From: Cohnella lupini
Lineage (GTDB): Bacteria; Bacillota; Bacilli; Paenibacillales; Paenibacillaceae
Assembly (NCBI RefSeq): GCF_003386205.1
Contig: NZ_QRDY01000020.1
Coordinates: forward strand, 1-64,000
Reading direction: 5' to 3'
Length of the DNA stretch: 64,000 nucleotides
Part shown: piece by piece, positions 26,650-35,603 of the stretch
Layout of the letters: every line of letters begins with the position of its first letter
Numbering within the stretch: position 1 is the first letter of the stretch
Notes under the pieces: model-generated
Told to the model about the DNA's origin: nothing
Database searches by the model: none
What the model saw: only the letters and a program-made list of their open reading frames with translations
Translations under genes and position numbers: made by a program

Positions 26650-27711
26650 TTAATACTGACGGTTAGGCAACGCGGCCAGGGCTTGCTCGGAGGTAAAGGT
26701 GCCTTCTTCCGTTACGATCCGTAGAGGAATGTCCTTGCCTGCGAGCACGTCGTTAACGGCTGTCATTAATTGAGGTCCAAGCAGCGGGTTACACTCGACT
26801 ATGAAGTTGATTTTGCCTTCGCTAGCCGCTTGGATGCCATCATGAACGCCATCGACGGAAATGATTTTGATGTCAACGCCCGGCTTGAGACCGGCTGCTT
26901 CGATCGCTTGGATCGCCCCTAACGCCATATCGTCGTTGTGCGCATATAGCACATCGATTTTCTTGTTCGCCTGCAGGAATGCCTGCATGACTTCCTTGCC
27001 CTTGGCGCGGGTGAAATCGCCTGTTTGCGATGCGATGATCTTGAGGTTCGGGTTAGACGTGATGACGTCCAGGAAGCCCGATTTGCGGTCGTTCGCCGGA
27101 GCGGAGCCCGTCGTGCCTTGCAGCTCGACGATGTTCACTTCGCCTGAAGCATCTTTATATTGGTCGACCAGCCATTGGCCGGCTTTACGTCCTTCTTCGA
27201 CGAAATCGGAGCCGATGAAGGTTTTATAGAGAGACGTATCTTCGGAATCGACCGCGCGGTCGGTTAGAATGACCGGGATGCCCGCTTCCTTCGCTTCTTT
27301 CAGCACCGTGTCCCAACCGGATTCTACGACCGGAGAGAACGCGATAACGTCAACCTTTTGTTGAATATAAGAACGGATCGCTTTGATTTGATTTTCTTGC
27401 TTCTGCTGGGCATCGGAGAATTTCAAGTCGAAACCGGCGGTTGCCGCGGATTCTTGAATAGATTTCGTATTAGCCGATCTCCAGCCGCTTTCCGCTCCTA
27501 CTTGGGCGAAGCCCAGCACGACTTTCTTGTCCGCCGGCTGAGAGGATTCGCTCGCCGCCGCGCTTTCCGCCGCCGGAGCCGCGGCTGCTTCGCTCGCTTT
27601 AGGAGAAGGGCTCGCATTGTTATTGTTGTTGCCGCTCTTGCCGCAGGCCGCGACGAAGACCATGATTAGGACCAGGACGGACAGCGTGCTTAATTTCGCG
27701 ATTCTTTTCAT
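26650..27711 (-). CDS. sugar-binding lipoprotein (YtfQ-like), first gene of the importer operon
   Basis: A 353-residue lipoprotein with its Cys at 23 (FVAAC), then a low-complexity Asn/Ala/Ser linker and a type I periplasmic-binding fold. GFAQVGAESGWRSANTKSIQ and HNDDMALGAIQAI are shared with the paralogue at 21792. The ATG at 27711 follows GGGGAGGAAC; a much longer in-frame extension reaches into the divergent region and is rejected. Likely ligand is a furanose sugar. The operon diverges from the kinase/regulator/lipoprotein operon. Confidence 0.9.
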   Translation of the reverse strand: MKRIAKLSTLSVLVLIMVFVAACGKSGNNNNNASPSPKASEAAAAPAAESAAASESSQPADKKVVLGFAQVGAESGWRSANTKSIQESAATAGFDLKFSDAQQKQENQIKAIRSYIQQKVDVIAFSPVVESGWDTVLKEAKEAGIPVILTDRAVDSEDTSLYKTFIGSDFVEEGRKAGQWLVDQYKDASGEVNIVELQGTTGSAPANDRKSGFLDVITSNPNLKIIASQTGDFTRAKGKEVMQAFLQANKKIDVLYAHNDDMALGAIQAIEAAGLKPGVDIKIISVDGVHDGIQAASEGKINFIVECNPLLGPQLMTAVNDVLAGKDIPLRIVTEEGTFTSEQALAALPNRQY

Positions 27712-27982
27712 TCGGTAGTTCCTCCCCTTCGATTCACCATTCGTTTGGCGTGACCTCAGTATAGAACCGAACGAAGAACCGATTATACGGAGTTCGTTGA
27801 GTAATCCTTGCGAATTTTTTGGCTTTATGCGGACCGGAAGGATTAATGGTGTATTATTTTGTTCGGAAATTGGAATATTCGATTGCGCTGCAAGAAATGG
27901 CCCTAAGGCCGAAAGTTGTTTGATATATTTAGAAGGCATAACCATTACATTAGGTTCCCGGACAATCGGAGAGGAAACGCTT

Positions 27983-29794
27983 ATGGTGAATCTCGTACGG
28001 ATCATTTCCTCCAGCTTAAGAGCCAAGCTGCTAACCATGTTCGTAGTACTCACCTTCATTCCCTTGATTACGGTCGGTCTAATCTCGTATCAGAAGTCCT
28101 TCAATACGATATCCGGGCATAGCAAAGCTTCCACGCTGCTGGTTGCCGATCAGTTGGCGCGGGACATCGACGTCTTGTTCCAAGATACCGGAAAATTATT
28201 GGAGCTGGAGAAGAACCCGCAGGTTCTCCGCTTCCTGTTCTCGCAAAGCGAAACTTACGAGGACGCCAAAGAGATTCTAAGAACCTTCGATCTTTACCGG
28301 GAAATCTACCGATACGAGAACGTGCTCAATATTACGATGATCAATCTATACGGAAAAGGAATCAGCGAACGCAAGGGCGTCTTCCAGTTGGATCACAACC
28401 CCCTTCGTAATCCGCATTTTCAGAAGCTGCTGGAGGAACCGGAGAAGGTGCTCAACATCCCGCCCTCAGGCAACTCAGCGTTGGACCGGCTGGACGGCTT
28501 CGACTATCCCCATACGAACGTCATTTCGATTATGGCGACCGTCAAGCAACGCATTACGCATGAAGTCATCGGCTTTATGGTCATCGATCTCGATGACTCC
28601 ATCGTCGAGAGATTCTGTAACGACGTTACGATCGGCCGAACCGGCTTCTTCTACGTGTCCGATCAGGCGGGTAACCCGATCTTCGCGCCGAGCATGAGGA
28701 ACGCATCCAATGCTTCCAGGGAGGCGCCGCCCCTGATCGACTTGTCTCCCTCGCACATCGCCGAAGATCGTGACAGCTTCGTGCAAGCTACCGAAGGAAA
28801 ACCCCGGTTCGTCGTTTATTCGACTTCGCGCTTCACGGGCTGGAAGATCATCGGTAGCGCTCCATTGCAGGAGATCGTGGAGGATGCCAACAAAATCCGC
28901 CAGTTAATCTTCGTTAGCGTGGGGTTCAGCATTATTTTCGCCATCAGCCTTTACTTCTTCATAACGTCACGCCTAACTCGCCCTATTCAAGTGCTCAAGA
29001 ACAAGATGAGACAGGCGGAAACCGGCTATTGGGACGCGAAGGTGAAGCCCTCCGGCCGGGACGAAATCGCGGATCTCGGCAGCAGCTTCAACATCATGCT
29101 GGAGAAGATCAAGGGACTGCTCGATCAAAGCATCAAGGAGCAGGAGCAAATCCAGAAGGCCGAGCTTCGGACGCTTCAAGCCCAAATCAACCCGCACTTC
29201 CTCTATAACACGTTGGATTCGATCGTTTGGATGGCCGAAGCGGGCAAGAATGAGCAGGTCATTAAGATCGTTCAGGCCTTTTCCCGATTTTTTCGTCTTA
29301 GCCTCAATAAAGGCCGAGACTGGATATCCATCCAATCGGAGCTCGACCACGTCCGAAGTTATTTGGTTATCCAACAAATGCGGTATAGGGATATTCTCGA
29401 TTATAAAATAGAAGTCGAACCCGAGCTGGTTACCTATGCCATCCTTGGGATGACGCTTCAGCCGCTCGTAGAGAATGCGCTTTATCACGGCATTAAGAAC
29501 AAACGAGGCAAAGGCATGATCCGGATAACGGGTCATACCGAGAACGGGCAAGATATCGTTTTGGTGGTAGAGGATAACGGCATCGGAATGAGCGAGCTGC
29601 TTATTACCGAGCTTCGAGCGAACCTCGGCAAATCGAGGGATCACTCGGAGGACTCCGAGGATCAAAGAAGGGCCTACGGACTCCACAACGTGCATCAGCG
29701 GCTGCAGCTCTACTTCGGACCTCGGTACGGCGTCGAAATCGTTAGCCGGCCCGGTGAAGGAACCCGCGTTTCCATTCGAATTCCGAGGACTTAA
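27983..29794 (+). CDS. sensor histidine kinase (YesM-type)
   Basis: A 603-residue membrane kinase. TM1 spans about residues 16-38, a dCache-like extracellular domain about 40-300, and TM2 about 308-330. HAMP follows, then His_kinase with the acceptor His in INPHFLYNTLD and HATPase_c (ENALYHGI, VEDNGIGM). The ATG at 27983 follows CGGAGAGGAAACG. It is the first gene of an operon with a response regulator and a sugar-binding lipoprotein, and diverges from the YtfQ-like importer operon, its likely target. Confidence 0.9.
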   Translation: MVNLVRIISSSLRAKLLTMFVVLTFIPLITVGLISYQKSFNTISGHSKASTLLVADQLARDIDVLFQDTGKLLELEKNPQVLRFLFSQSETYEDAKEILRTFDLYREIYRYENVLNITMINLYGKGISERKGVFQLDHNPLRNPHFQKLLEEPEKVLNIPPSGNSALDRLDGFDYPHTNVISIMATVKQRITHEVIGFMVIDLDDSIVERFCNDVTIGRTGFFYVSDQAGNPIFAPSMRNASNASREAPPLIDLSPSHIAEDRDSFVQATEGKPRFVVYSTSRFTGWKIIGSAPLQEIVEDANKIRQLIFVSVGFSIIFAISLYFFITSRLTRPIQVLKNKMRQAETGYWDAKVKPSGRDEIADLGSSFNIMLEKIKGLLDQSIKEQEQIQKAELRTLQAQINPHFLYNTLDSIVWMAEAGKNEQVIKIVQAFSRFFRLSLNKGRDWISIQSELDHVRSYLVIQQMRYRDILDYKIEVEPELVTYAILGMTLQPLVENALYHGIKNKRGKGMIRITGHTENGQDIVLVVEDNGIGMSELLITELRANLGKSRDHSEDSEDQRRAYGLHNVHQRLQLYFGPRYGVEIVSRPGEGTRVSIRIPRT

Positions 29795-29808
29795 GGGGGG
29801 CCAGAGAG

Positions 29809-31395
29809 ATGAAAAAAGTAATGCTGGTCGACGACGAAATCGTAATCAGGGAAAATATCCGCGAATGCATCGATTGGGAAAAGGAAGGCCTTCAATATTG
29901 CGGAGATGCATCCGATGGGGAAATCGCGCTTCCGATGATCGAGGAATGGCGCCCCGATATCCTCATTACGGACATCAAGATGCCGTTCATGGACGGCATC
30001 GAGCTCAGCACCATCGTTAGGCAGCGGTTCCCCGACACCAAGATCATTATTCTGAGCGGTCACGATGAATTCAATTACGCGCGCACCGCATTGCGAATCG
30101 GAGTGGACGAATACATTCTGAAGCCGGCCAGCTCCGCGGATCTAATCTCGTTACTGCATTCCGTCAGCCGCAAAATCGACCGGGAAAGAAGAGAGAAGCA
30201 GAAGCAAGTATACTCATACGATAAACTGCTCGGCGATCTGTGCGGAGGCTTGATTGCCTCGGACGATGCCGAAATCGCCGCGGCTGCCCTATCGCTTCCG
30301 TTGCTCTCGACTTATTACGCGGCGGTCATATGGGATATGCGTTGCGCGGACCACTCGTCCCCGCACGACGAAGCGATCCTACTCGAAGCGGAATCGATAA
30401 TCGAGGAGATTGCCAAGACGCATGGGGATCTATGGCGGTACAAAAGAAGCCGGGCCGAGACGGTGTGGCTCGTTCGGGGAGATAAGCGCGAAGCGATGGC
30501 CTCCAGACTGGAGCAGCTTCAGCGGCTCGCGGAATCCGAAAGCACTCTTCCGTTAGCCGTATCGATCGGAGTCGGGGGCATTCAAGAGCGTCCGGAGGGT
30601 ATCCATAAGTCGTTCCTGGAAGCGGAGGAAGACCGTAACCTGCGCAGGCTGAACAGTCAAAACAAGAATGCCTTGTGGGTTGCCGCCCGCGAAACGAAAG
30701 CAAGCTCGTTCCTGGACCGTTCTAAGTTTCTGGAATTTCTGAAGATCGGCACGCCGCCGCATTCCGAGAGCTTCATTGGGGAAATCTCGGAATCTCTCCG
30801 CGGAATCGATTGGAACTCTTCGCTTTACGGCTATTACGTTCTTAAAGACCTGACTCTGGAAACGTTGCATGAAGCTAAGCGGGTGCTTCGACTTCCCGAA
30901 GTGTCTGAAAGCATGATCGGCGAGCTTCAGCAGAAAATCATGGAAATACGCGATTGGGAGCAATGCAGAGCCTACTTGCGCTTGTTAATCGATAAGTTCT
31001 GGATCATGAGGGTCGAAGCATCCAACAAATACGGCGATATGATCGAGAAAGCCAAAGAGTTCATGCGCGAACGATTCGCTGACGACGGTCTGTCCCTACA
31101 GGATGCCGCCAATCATGTTTGCGTCAGCTCGAGCCATCTCAGCAAGGTGTTCAGTCACGAAACCGGTCAAACCTTCATCGAATATTTGACTCAAACCCGA
31201 ATTCGAAAAGCGATGGAGCTTCTGCAAACGACGAGCGAAAAAACGTACGAAATCGCGTTTCAAGTCGGCTACAACGATTCGCACTATTTTTCCAACCTGT
31301 TCAAACGAACTACCGGAATGACCCCCCGGGATTTTAGGCGACAAGGCGGCAGCGGGGGCAAGTGCGTGGAGAAAGAGGCGGACGAAGTTGACTAA
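29809..31395 (+). CDS. response regulator with AraC-type output (YesN-type)
   Basis: A 528-residue regulator, longer than its counterpart at 13690. The receiver domain (about 1-120) has acceptor Asp in DIKMPFMDG. A central region of about 270 residues includes a stretch (SVGVGGIQERPEG region near 250) resembling the degenerate GGDEF-like middle domain seen in YesN proteins. The C-terminal AraC double HTH (about 410-510) ends VGYNDSHYFSNLFKRTTG. It lies 14 bp after the kinase and overlaps the next gene by 8 bp. Confidence 0.9.
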   Translation: MKKVMLVDDEIVIRENIRECIDWEKEGLQYCGDASDGEIALPMIEEWRPDILITDIKMPFMDGIELSTIVRQRFPDTKIIILSGHDEFNYARTALRIGVDEYILKPASSADLISLLHSVSRKIDRERREKQKQVYSYDKLLGDLCGGLIASDDAEIAAAALSLPLLSTYYAAVIWDMRCADHSSPHDEAILLEAESIIEEIAKTHGDLWRYKRSRAETVWLVRGDKREAMASRLEQLQRLAESESTLPLAVSIGVGGIQERPEGIHKSFLEAEEDRNLRRLNSQNKNALWVAARETKASSFLDRSKFLEFLKIGTPPHSESFIGEISESLRGIDWNSSLYGYYVLKDLTLETLHEAKRVLRLPEVSESMIGELQQKIMEIRDWEQCRAYLRLLIDKFWIMRVEASNKYGDMIEKAKEFMRERFADDGLSLQDAANHVCVSSSHLSKVFSHETGQTFIEYLTQTRIRKAMELLQTTSEKTYEIAFQVGYNDSHYFSNLFKRTTGMTPRDFRRQGGSGGKCVEKEADEVD

Positions 31396-32359
31396 CCTAT
31401 GGCTTAAAAAAGTCTCAGCGGCTCTTCTCATCTCGGTTAGTCTTCTTAGCGCATCCGCATGCGACGGAGGGGGAGGGACGATAAAGCCGGAGAAGCCGAC
31501 CTTATCGCCTTCTCCTTCGGGAGACAAGTCCGGCATTCCAATCCTGACATTCGGCATCATTTATCCGATGGCTCATCCCTTCTATGAGCTGATAACGAAT
31601 TACGCGGAGAAAGAAGCCGAGCCCTCGAACATCAGGCTGGTGGTCAAAGCTCCCGACGAGGCGAACTTGGAGCAGCAAATTCGGATGATGGAAACGATGA
31701 TCAAACAGAAGGTCGATGCTATTGCAATCGACCCGGTCGATTCGGTGGCCATCGTTCCCGTCATCAACAAAGCCGTAGAGAACGGTATTCCGGTTATCTG
31801 CTTCGAGTCGGATGCTCCGACCAGCAAGCGCGTGGGGTACATCGGCACGGATCAGAAGCTAGCCGGCATCCAGATGGGGAAAGTATTGGAGCAGCAGCTG
31901 CAAGGCCGGGGAATGGTCCTCGTGGAGACTGGCATGAGTCACATGCGAAGTCTCCAACTGAGGCTTGAGGGCCTTCTCTCCTACTTGAATGCCAACACCG
32001 ATATTCAGGTACTGGAGGTTCGCTACAACGAGGGCAGCAATACTAAGGCGCTGTCCGACTTGGAGGAAATGATCGATTTGCATCCCCACTTCGATGCTTT
32101 CGTCGGACTGGACGTCGTATCGGGACCGCTATCCGTCCTGGTATGGAAAGCCCAAGGACTTAATCGCTATGCCTTTACGTTCGGCGTGACGGAGGAAATT
32201 CGCGAAGCGTTGTCCAACGGTCAACTCACCGCCGCTATCTCGTTGAACGAAGCAGAGATGAGCAAGCGCATGATTGGACGAATGATCGATGCCGTTCAGG
32301 GGAAATCGGTGCCGCAGATCGATGATACGGGATTATCCGTAACCACCCGACGCCTATAA
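31388..32359 (+). CDS. sugar-binding lipoprotein, probable sensory partner of the two-component system
   Basis: A 323-residue lipoprotein (Cys at 25 in SASAC) with a type I periplasmic-binding fold of the RbsB kind: FGIIYPMAHPFYEL, DAIAIDPVDS, and VGYIGTDQKLAG. The TTG start at 31388 overlaps the regulator's stop, so translation is coupled. No permease or ATPase follows. Its place as third gene of a kinase/regulator operon suggests that it presents the sugar to the kinase's extracellular domain, as known for ChvE-VirA and XylFII-LytS. That role is inference. Confidence 0.85.
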   Translation: MTNLWLKKVSAALLISVSLLSASACDGGGGTIKPEKPTLSPSPSGDKSGIPILTFGIIYPMAHPFYELITNYAEKEAEPSNIRLVVKAPDEANLEQQIRMMETMIKQKVDAIAIDPVDSVAIVPVINKAVENGIPVICFESDAPTSKRVGYIGTDQKLAGIQMGKVLEQQLQGRGMVLVETGMSHMRSLQLRLEGLLSYLNANTDIQVLEVRYNEGSNTKALSDLEEMIDLHPHFDAFVGLDVVSGPLSVLVWKAQGLNRYAFTFGVTEEIREALSNGQLTAAISLNEAEMSKRMIGRMIDAVQGKSVPQIDDTGLSVTTRRL

Positions 32360-32389
32360 GAAGGCATGGGTTTCTCGACGATCCGAGAG

Positions 32390-32414
32390 TCATCCTAACT
32401 GGATGATTTTTTTT
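32390..32414 (+). terminator. terminator of the kinase/regulator/lipoprotein operon
   Basis: TCATCC (32390-32395) pairs with GGATGA (32401-32406), followed by eight T. The stem is short but the T-run is strong. Confidence 0.8.
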
Positions 32415-32417
32415 GCC

Positions 32418-33218
32418 TCACGCCTTAGAAGAACGAGCTTTGACGATTTCGGAGGAATAATAATCCCGAAGCTCCGCGAGCTTCCGTTCGTCTGCAAGGT
32501 CGACTTTACTTGCCAAATAGCTTTCCACGAACAGTTCCCATTCCAACAGTTTTTTTTGGACGGTCATCGTGCGAATGGCGTTCTTGATGAGTCTGCGTTC
32601 TTTGGAATTGGAGAATTGGTCTTTATAATGCTGGTTATATTCGAAGTCCAGCTCGTTGAATACGGCCCGGAACACTTCGGACGTCATTCGCGCATCGTCC
32701 AGCGCCCGGTGAGCGGAACCTTCGGCGGAAATATTCAAGTCGAGCAAAGCCGCTTCGACGCTAACGTCGTTCGTTACTTTTTTGTATCGCAGAAACCCTT
32801 TCAACAGGTCGAAGTAAGGAGCCGCCAGCCAATAGGCATCGTCAAGCTTGTGCATCCGAATATCGAACACGATCCGTTTCAAGTCCTCGCCGCCCCATGT
32901 GACCAGTAAAAATTCCTCGCTGCGATTCAGCCAATCGGTGAAATCGCCGATGACTTTACGGAAACCGTCGGCGATATCGATCTCTTCCTGGGGAATACCC
33001 GTTTTTTTCTTGATGAACCCGTTAAGCTTGGAGAAATAGACGGGTTTAATCAGGGACGAGAATTCATCCGTTTGTATTAAGGAAGAATTTAACCTGACCG
33101 CTCCGATCTCGATGACTTCCATAGGCAGATCGCTGGCGAATTTACGCCCGTTAAATTCGATATCGAGTATAATGTAATCCAATCTTGCGCCCTCCGCTCT
33201 TTGATTCGTGATTTCCAT
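32418..33218 (-). CDS. DEDDh 3'-5' exonuclease-family protein (KapD-like)
   Basis: A 266-residue protein with an RNase T/DnaQ-type exonuclease domain in the first ~185 residues. DIEFNG supplies the first acidic pair, and HRALDDAR is the ExoIII motif with the DEDDh His and Asp. The C-terminal ~80 residues are basic and unassigned. Homologues near the size of KapD act as inhibitors of sporulation onset in Bacillus, but a direct assignment is not secure. It is monocistronic and convergent with the operon to its left. Confidence 0.8.
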   Translation of the reverse strand: MEITNQRAEGARLDYIILDIEFNGRKFASDLPMEVIEIGAVRLNSSLIQTDEFSSLIKPVYFSKLNGFIKKKTGIPQEEIDIADGFRKVIGDFTDWLNRSEEFLLVTWGGEDLKRIVFDIRMHKLDDAYWLAAPYFDLLKGFLRYKKVTNDVSVEAALLDLNISAEGSAHRALDDARMTSEVFRAVFNELDFEYNQHYKDQFSNSKERRLIKNAIRTMTVQKKLLEWELFVESYLASKVDLADERKLAELRDYYSSEIVKARSSKA

Positions 33219-33361
33219 TCTACCAAAAAGCGGGACTCCGTGCTTTACGGTCTGGATTTAACGCGATTTATCATTTATGATGGATATCATATATAAATAA
33301 ATGAAACTTCATTCCGTCTAGTGAAACCGTGCGATATTCATTGAATGGGGAGTGAATGGCG

Positions 33362-34117
33362 ATGAACAGCAAAGAAAGATTTTCAAGCCGCGTGGATACG
33401 TATAAGAAGTTTCGCCCAAGTTACCCGCGGGAAGCAATCGATTATTTGGTTGATGTCGTCGGCTTGAAGCCGCAGTCCGAGGTGTTGGACGTTGGGGCGG
33501 GAACCGGCATTTTCTCGCGCCTATTGCTGGAGAGAGACGTTCGCATCACTGCGGTAGAGCCTAACGAAGCCATGAGGGAAGCGGCCTTGGCCGCATCGGA
33601 AGGCGATTCCAACTTTAGAGCCGTACCCGGCTCCGCGGAGGAAACGGGACTTCCTTCCGGCTCTTATGATTTCATCGTCTGCGCGCAGGCGTTTCATTGG
33701 TTCGACCGCACCGCGGCGCAGGTCGAATTCCAACGCGTGCTTAGACCGGGAGGGAAAGCCGCTCTAGTCTGGAATACTCGAATAACGGAAGGGAATGCTT
33801 TCTTGGAAGGATATGAACGCTTGTTGCAGGAATTAGGCACCGACTATGGAAAAGTAAACCATAGGAACATCTCGCGCGAGATGCTTGTCGACTTTTTTAA
33901 GCCGGGTGCTCTGCGCGACGCTCGATTCTCCATACGCCAGGTGTTCGACTTCGAAGGATTAAGCGGTAGGCTTCTGTCGTCATCGTACTGTCCCCAGCCG
34001 GGAGATCCCAGGTATGAGCCTATGATGGCATCGTTAAGGGAGCTATTCGATGAGAACGAACGGGAAGGCACAGTGAATTTCGACTATGTAACGGAAGTGT
34101 TCTGGGGAGAGGTCTAA
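33362..34117 (+). CDS. class I SAM-dependent methyltransferase
   Basis: A 251-residue methyltransferase. Motif I is VLDVGAGTGIFSRLL, followed by AVEPNEAM and the DFIVCAQAFHWF segment typical of the Methyltransf_11/25 group. Two ATGs (33356 and 33362) follow GGGGAG; the second gives better spacing and the common N-terminus MNSKERFSSRV. The substrate is unknown. The nucleotidase gene follows 7 bp after its stop, so the two are likely an operon. Confidence 0.87.
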   Translation: MNSKERFSSRVDTYKKFRPSYPREAIDYLVDVVGLKPQSEVLDVGAGTGIFSRLLLERDVRITAVEPNEAMREAALAASEGDSNFRAVPGSAEETGLPSGSYDFIVCAQAFHWFDRTAAQVEFQRVLRPGGKAALVWNTRITEGNAFLEGYERLLQELGTDYGKVNHRNISREMLVDFFKPGALRDARFSIRQVFDFEGLSGRLLSSSYCPQPGDPRYEPMMASLRELFDENEREGTVNFDYVTEVFWGEV

Positions 34118-34124
34118 TAAACGG

Positions 34125-34688
34125 ATGAAATTCGGATTCGACATTGACGACACATTGCTCAATTTAAGGGAACATGCCTTCCTGATTTATAACGAGAAGC
34201 TGCACAGGCAAATCGGGCTTGAAGTTTTTCAAGCTTTGAAGACGATTTCCGTTCACGAAGCCTTCGGGTTGACGTTGGAGGAAGGTCGGGATTTATGGAA
34301 TGCCTACCGCGACGAGATCTATTACACGGCTCCGCCTTTCCCTAATGCAGTAGAAGTGTTGTCGGAGTTAGTCAAGCTTGGTCACGAAGTCTATTACGTT
34401 ACCGCAAGGGCAGCAGAGCACTGCGAGAGAACGAAGGCTTCGCTCGAGTCGGCTGGGTTTCCGGTCGAGAATGGCCGATTCTACTGCGGAATGGGCGACC
34501 TGGAGAAAATCCACGTCATCCGCAAGCTTGGCTTGGATTACTATTTCGACGATAAACCGGCGGTACTGGATACGCTGTCCGAGCTGGGACTGCAATTGTA
34601 TACCAAGGATAACGGATACAACAGGCACCTGTCCGTTCCTCGGATCGTGGATTGGCGCGAATTGTTGGATCTCCTCCCTAAATCGTGA
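34125..34688 (+). CDS. HAD-superfamily 5'-nucleotidase (NT5C-type)
   Basis: A 187-residue HAD phosphatase. The nucleophile motif is DIDDTL, a threonine follows in YYVTARAAEH, and FDDKPAVLD provides the late acidic pair. The short helical cap and length fit the 5'(3')-deoxyribonucleotidase family. It dephosphorylates a nucleotide or similar small phosphate. It lies 7 bp after the methyltransferase gene and is followed by a terminator. Confidence 0.8.
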   Translation: MKFGFDIDDTLLNLREHAFLIYNEKLHRQIGLEVFQALKTISVHEAFGLTLEEGRDLWNAYRDEIYYTAPPFPNAVEVLSELVKLGHEVYYVTARAAEHCERTKASLESAGFPVENGRFYCGMGDLEKIHVIRKLGLDYYFDDKPAVLDTLSELGLQLYTKDNGYNRHLSVPRIVDWRELLDLLPKS

Positions 34689-34691
34689 CGT

Positions 34692-34722
34692 AAGCCCCGG
34701 CGCGGATATGCGATCGGGGCTT
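34692..34722 (+). terminator. terminator after the nucleotidase gene
   Basis: AAGCCCCG (34692-34699) pairs with CGGGGCTT (34715-34722), then CTTC. It sits between convergent genes and may serve both strands. Confidence 0.75.
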
Positions 34723-34724
34723 CT

Positions 34725-35447
34725 TCATGCTTGCTTGTCTTTGCCGCCGAGGAAAACCCCATACGACAAGATGGGGTCTATAACCAGAGCCAGGCTATCG
34801 TCGTAGCCTTCGGGAAGCTCGAAGCCGACCGTCATGCTACCATCGGACCGCTCGCTTAGGGAATATCTGCAAGCGATGTCCACGAGCCTCGAGCCGTCCG
34901 CCTGATAAGCGACCGGCTTGGAATCCGTGACTATTCCCAGCTTCGTATGATAATGAAGGTTGCCCTCCTCGTCCAAACGAATGTCTTCGCATCCCTCGCA
35001 AGTTAACCGAATCTTTTCCGGCTTTCCTCCAGGGTGAACGACCCAATCGTATTTCAGCGCTTGATCCTGATCTTGAATGATAACGTCGATTCCGTGCCAG
35101 AGAGACTTGCAAACGACTTTGCGGAAGGGCGGGAGATTCGTGAACCGTGAAGAAGGGTCGTCGCTAAGAAGATAGTGAAACAATCCCTCGGCTTGATCCA
35201 GCCCTTGCAATTCGGCCTCCGTGCTCGCCCCGACGAATGTCCAAACCAAATGGAGAGCGATTCCGTTCGTATTCGGCTTGCAGAAGACCATGCTTACCGC
35301 CTGGGAAGAGACGCCGACGTAGAGACCGAATTTTTGCGCGACGTACGCGAACTTGTCATCCGCCTGCCCCTGGTTAGGTATGAAAAGCAGGGGTTGTTGA
35401 CCGTAACCGGTCGGGTCACGGAGAGAAACGCGATTAAACGCCTGCAT
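34725..35447 (-). CDS. stand-alone DUF7948 (SBBP N-terminal domain) protein
   Basis: A 240-residue protein matching the beta-rich domain that precedes SBBP beta-propeller repeats: PLLFIPNQGQADDKFAYVAQ near the start, a central WHGIDVIIQ, KYDWVVHPGG, and the closing DPILSYGVFLGG. In typical family members that last motif leads straight into many SBBP repeats; here the protein stops seven residues later. No signal peptide is visible. The ATG follows AAAGGAGGGGC, so translation looks intact. It is either a domain used alone or a truncated remnant. Confidence 0.75.
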   Translation of the reverse strand: MQAFNRVSLRDPTGYGQQPLLFIPNQGQADDKFAYVAQKFGLYVGVSSQAVSMVFCKPNTNGIALHLVWTFVGASTEAELQGLDQAEGLFHYLLSDDPSSRFTNLPPFRKVVCKSLWHGIDVIIQDQDQALKYDWVVHPGGKPEKIRLTCEGCEDIRLDEEGNLHYHTKLGIVTDSKPVAYQADGSRLVDIACRYSLSERSDGSMTVGFELPEGYDDSLALVIDPILSYGVFLGGKDKQA

Positions 35448-35603
35448 GTCGATGCCCCTCCTTTACGGGTATTTTCCTTTAATGGTTGCTCTTCGAGTAT
35501 ATGACGAAAAATTTAACACAATATGCTTTTAAGGATAATTCGTAGTTAAATGTTACCTACTAAAGTTAGGTCTAAGTGCTGTTGACGTTTAGGAGGAATA
35601 TGG

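Noticed and set aside
27712-28059. N-terminal extension of the YtfQ-like lipoprotein at 26650-27711
   Set aside because: The lipoprotein signal and a strong ribosome-binding site define the start at 27711; the extension overlaps the divergent kinase gene.
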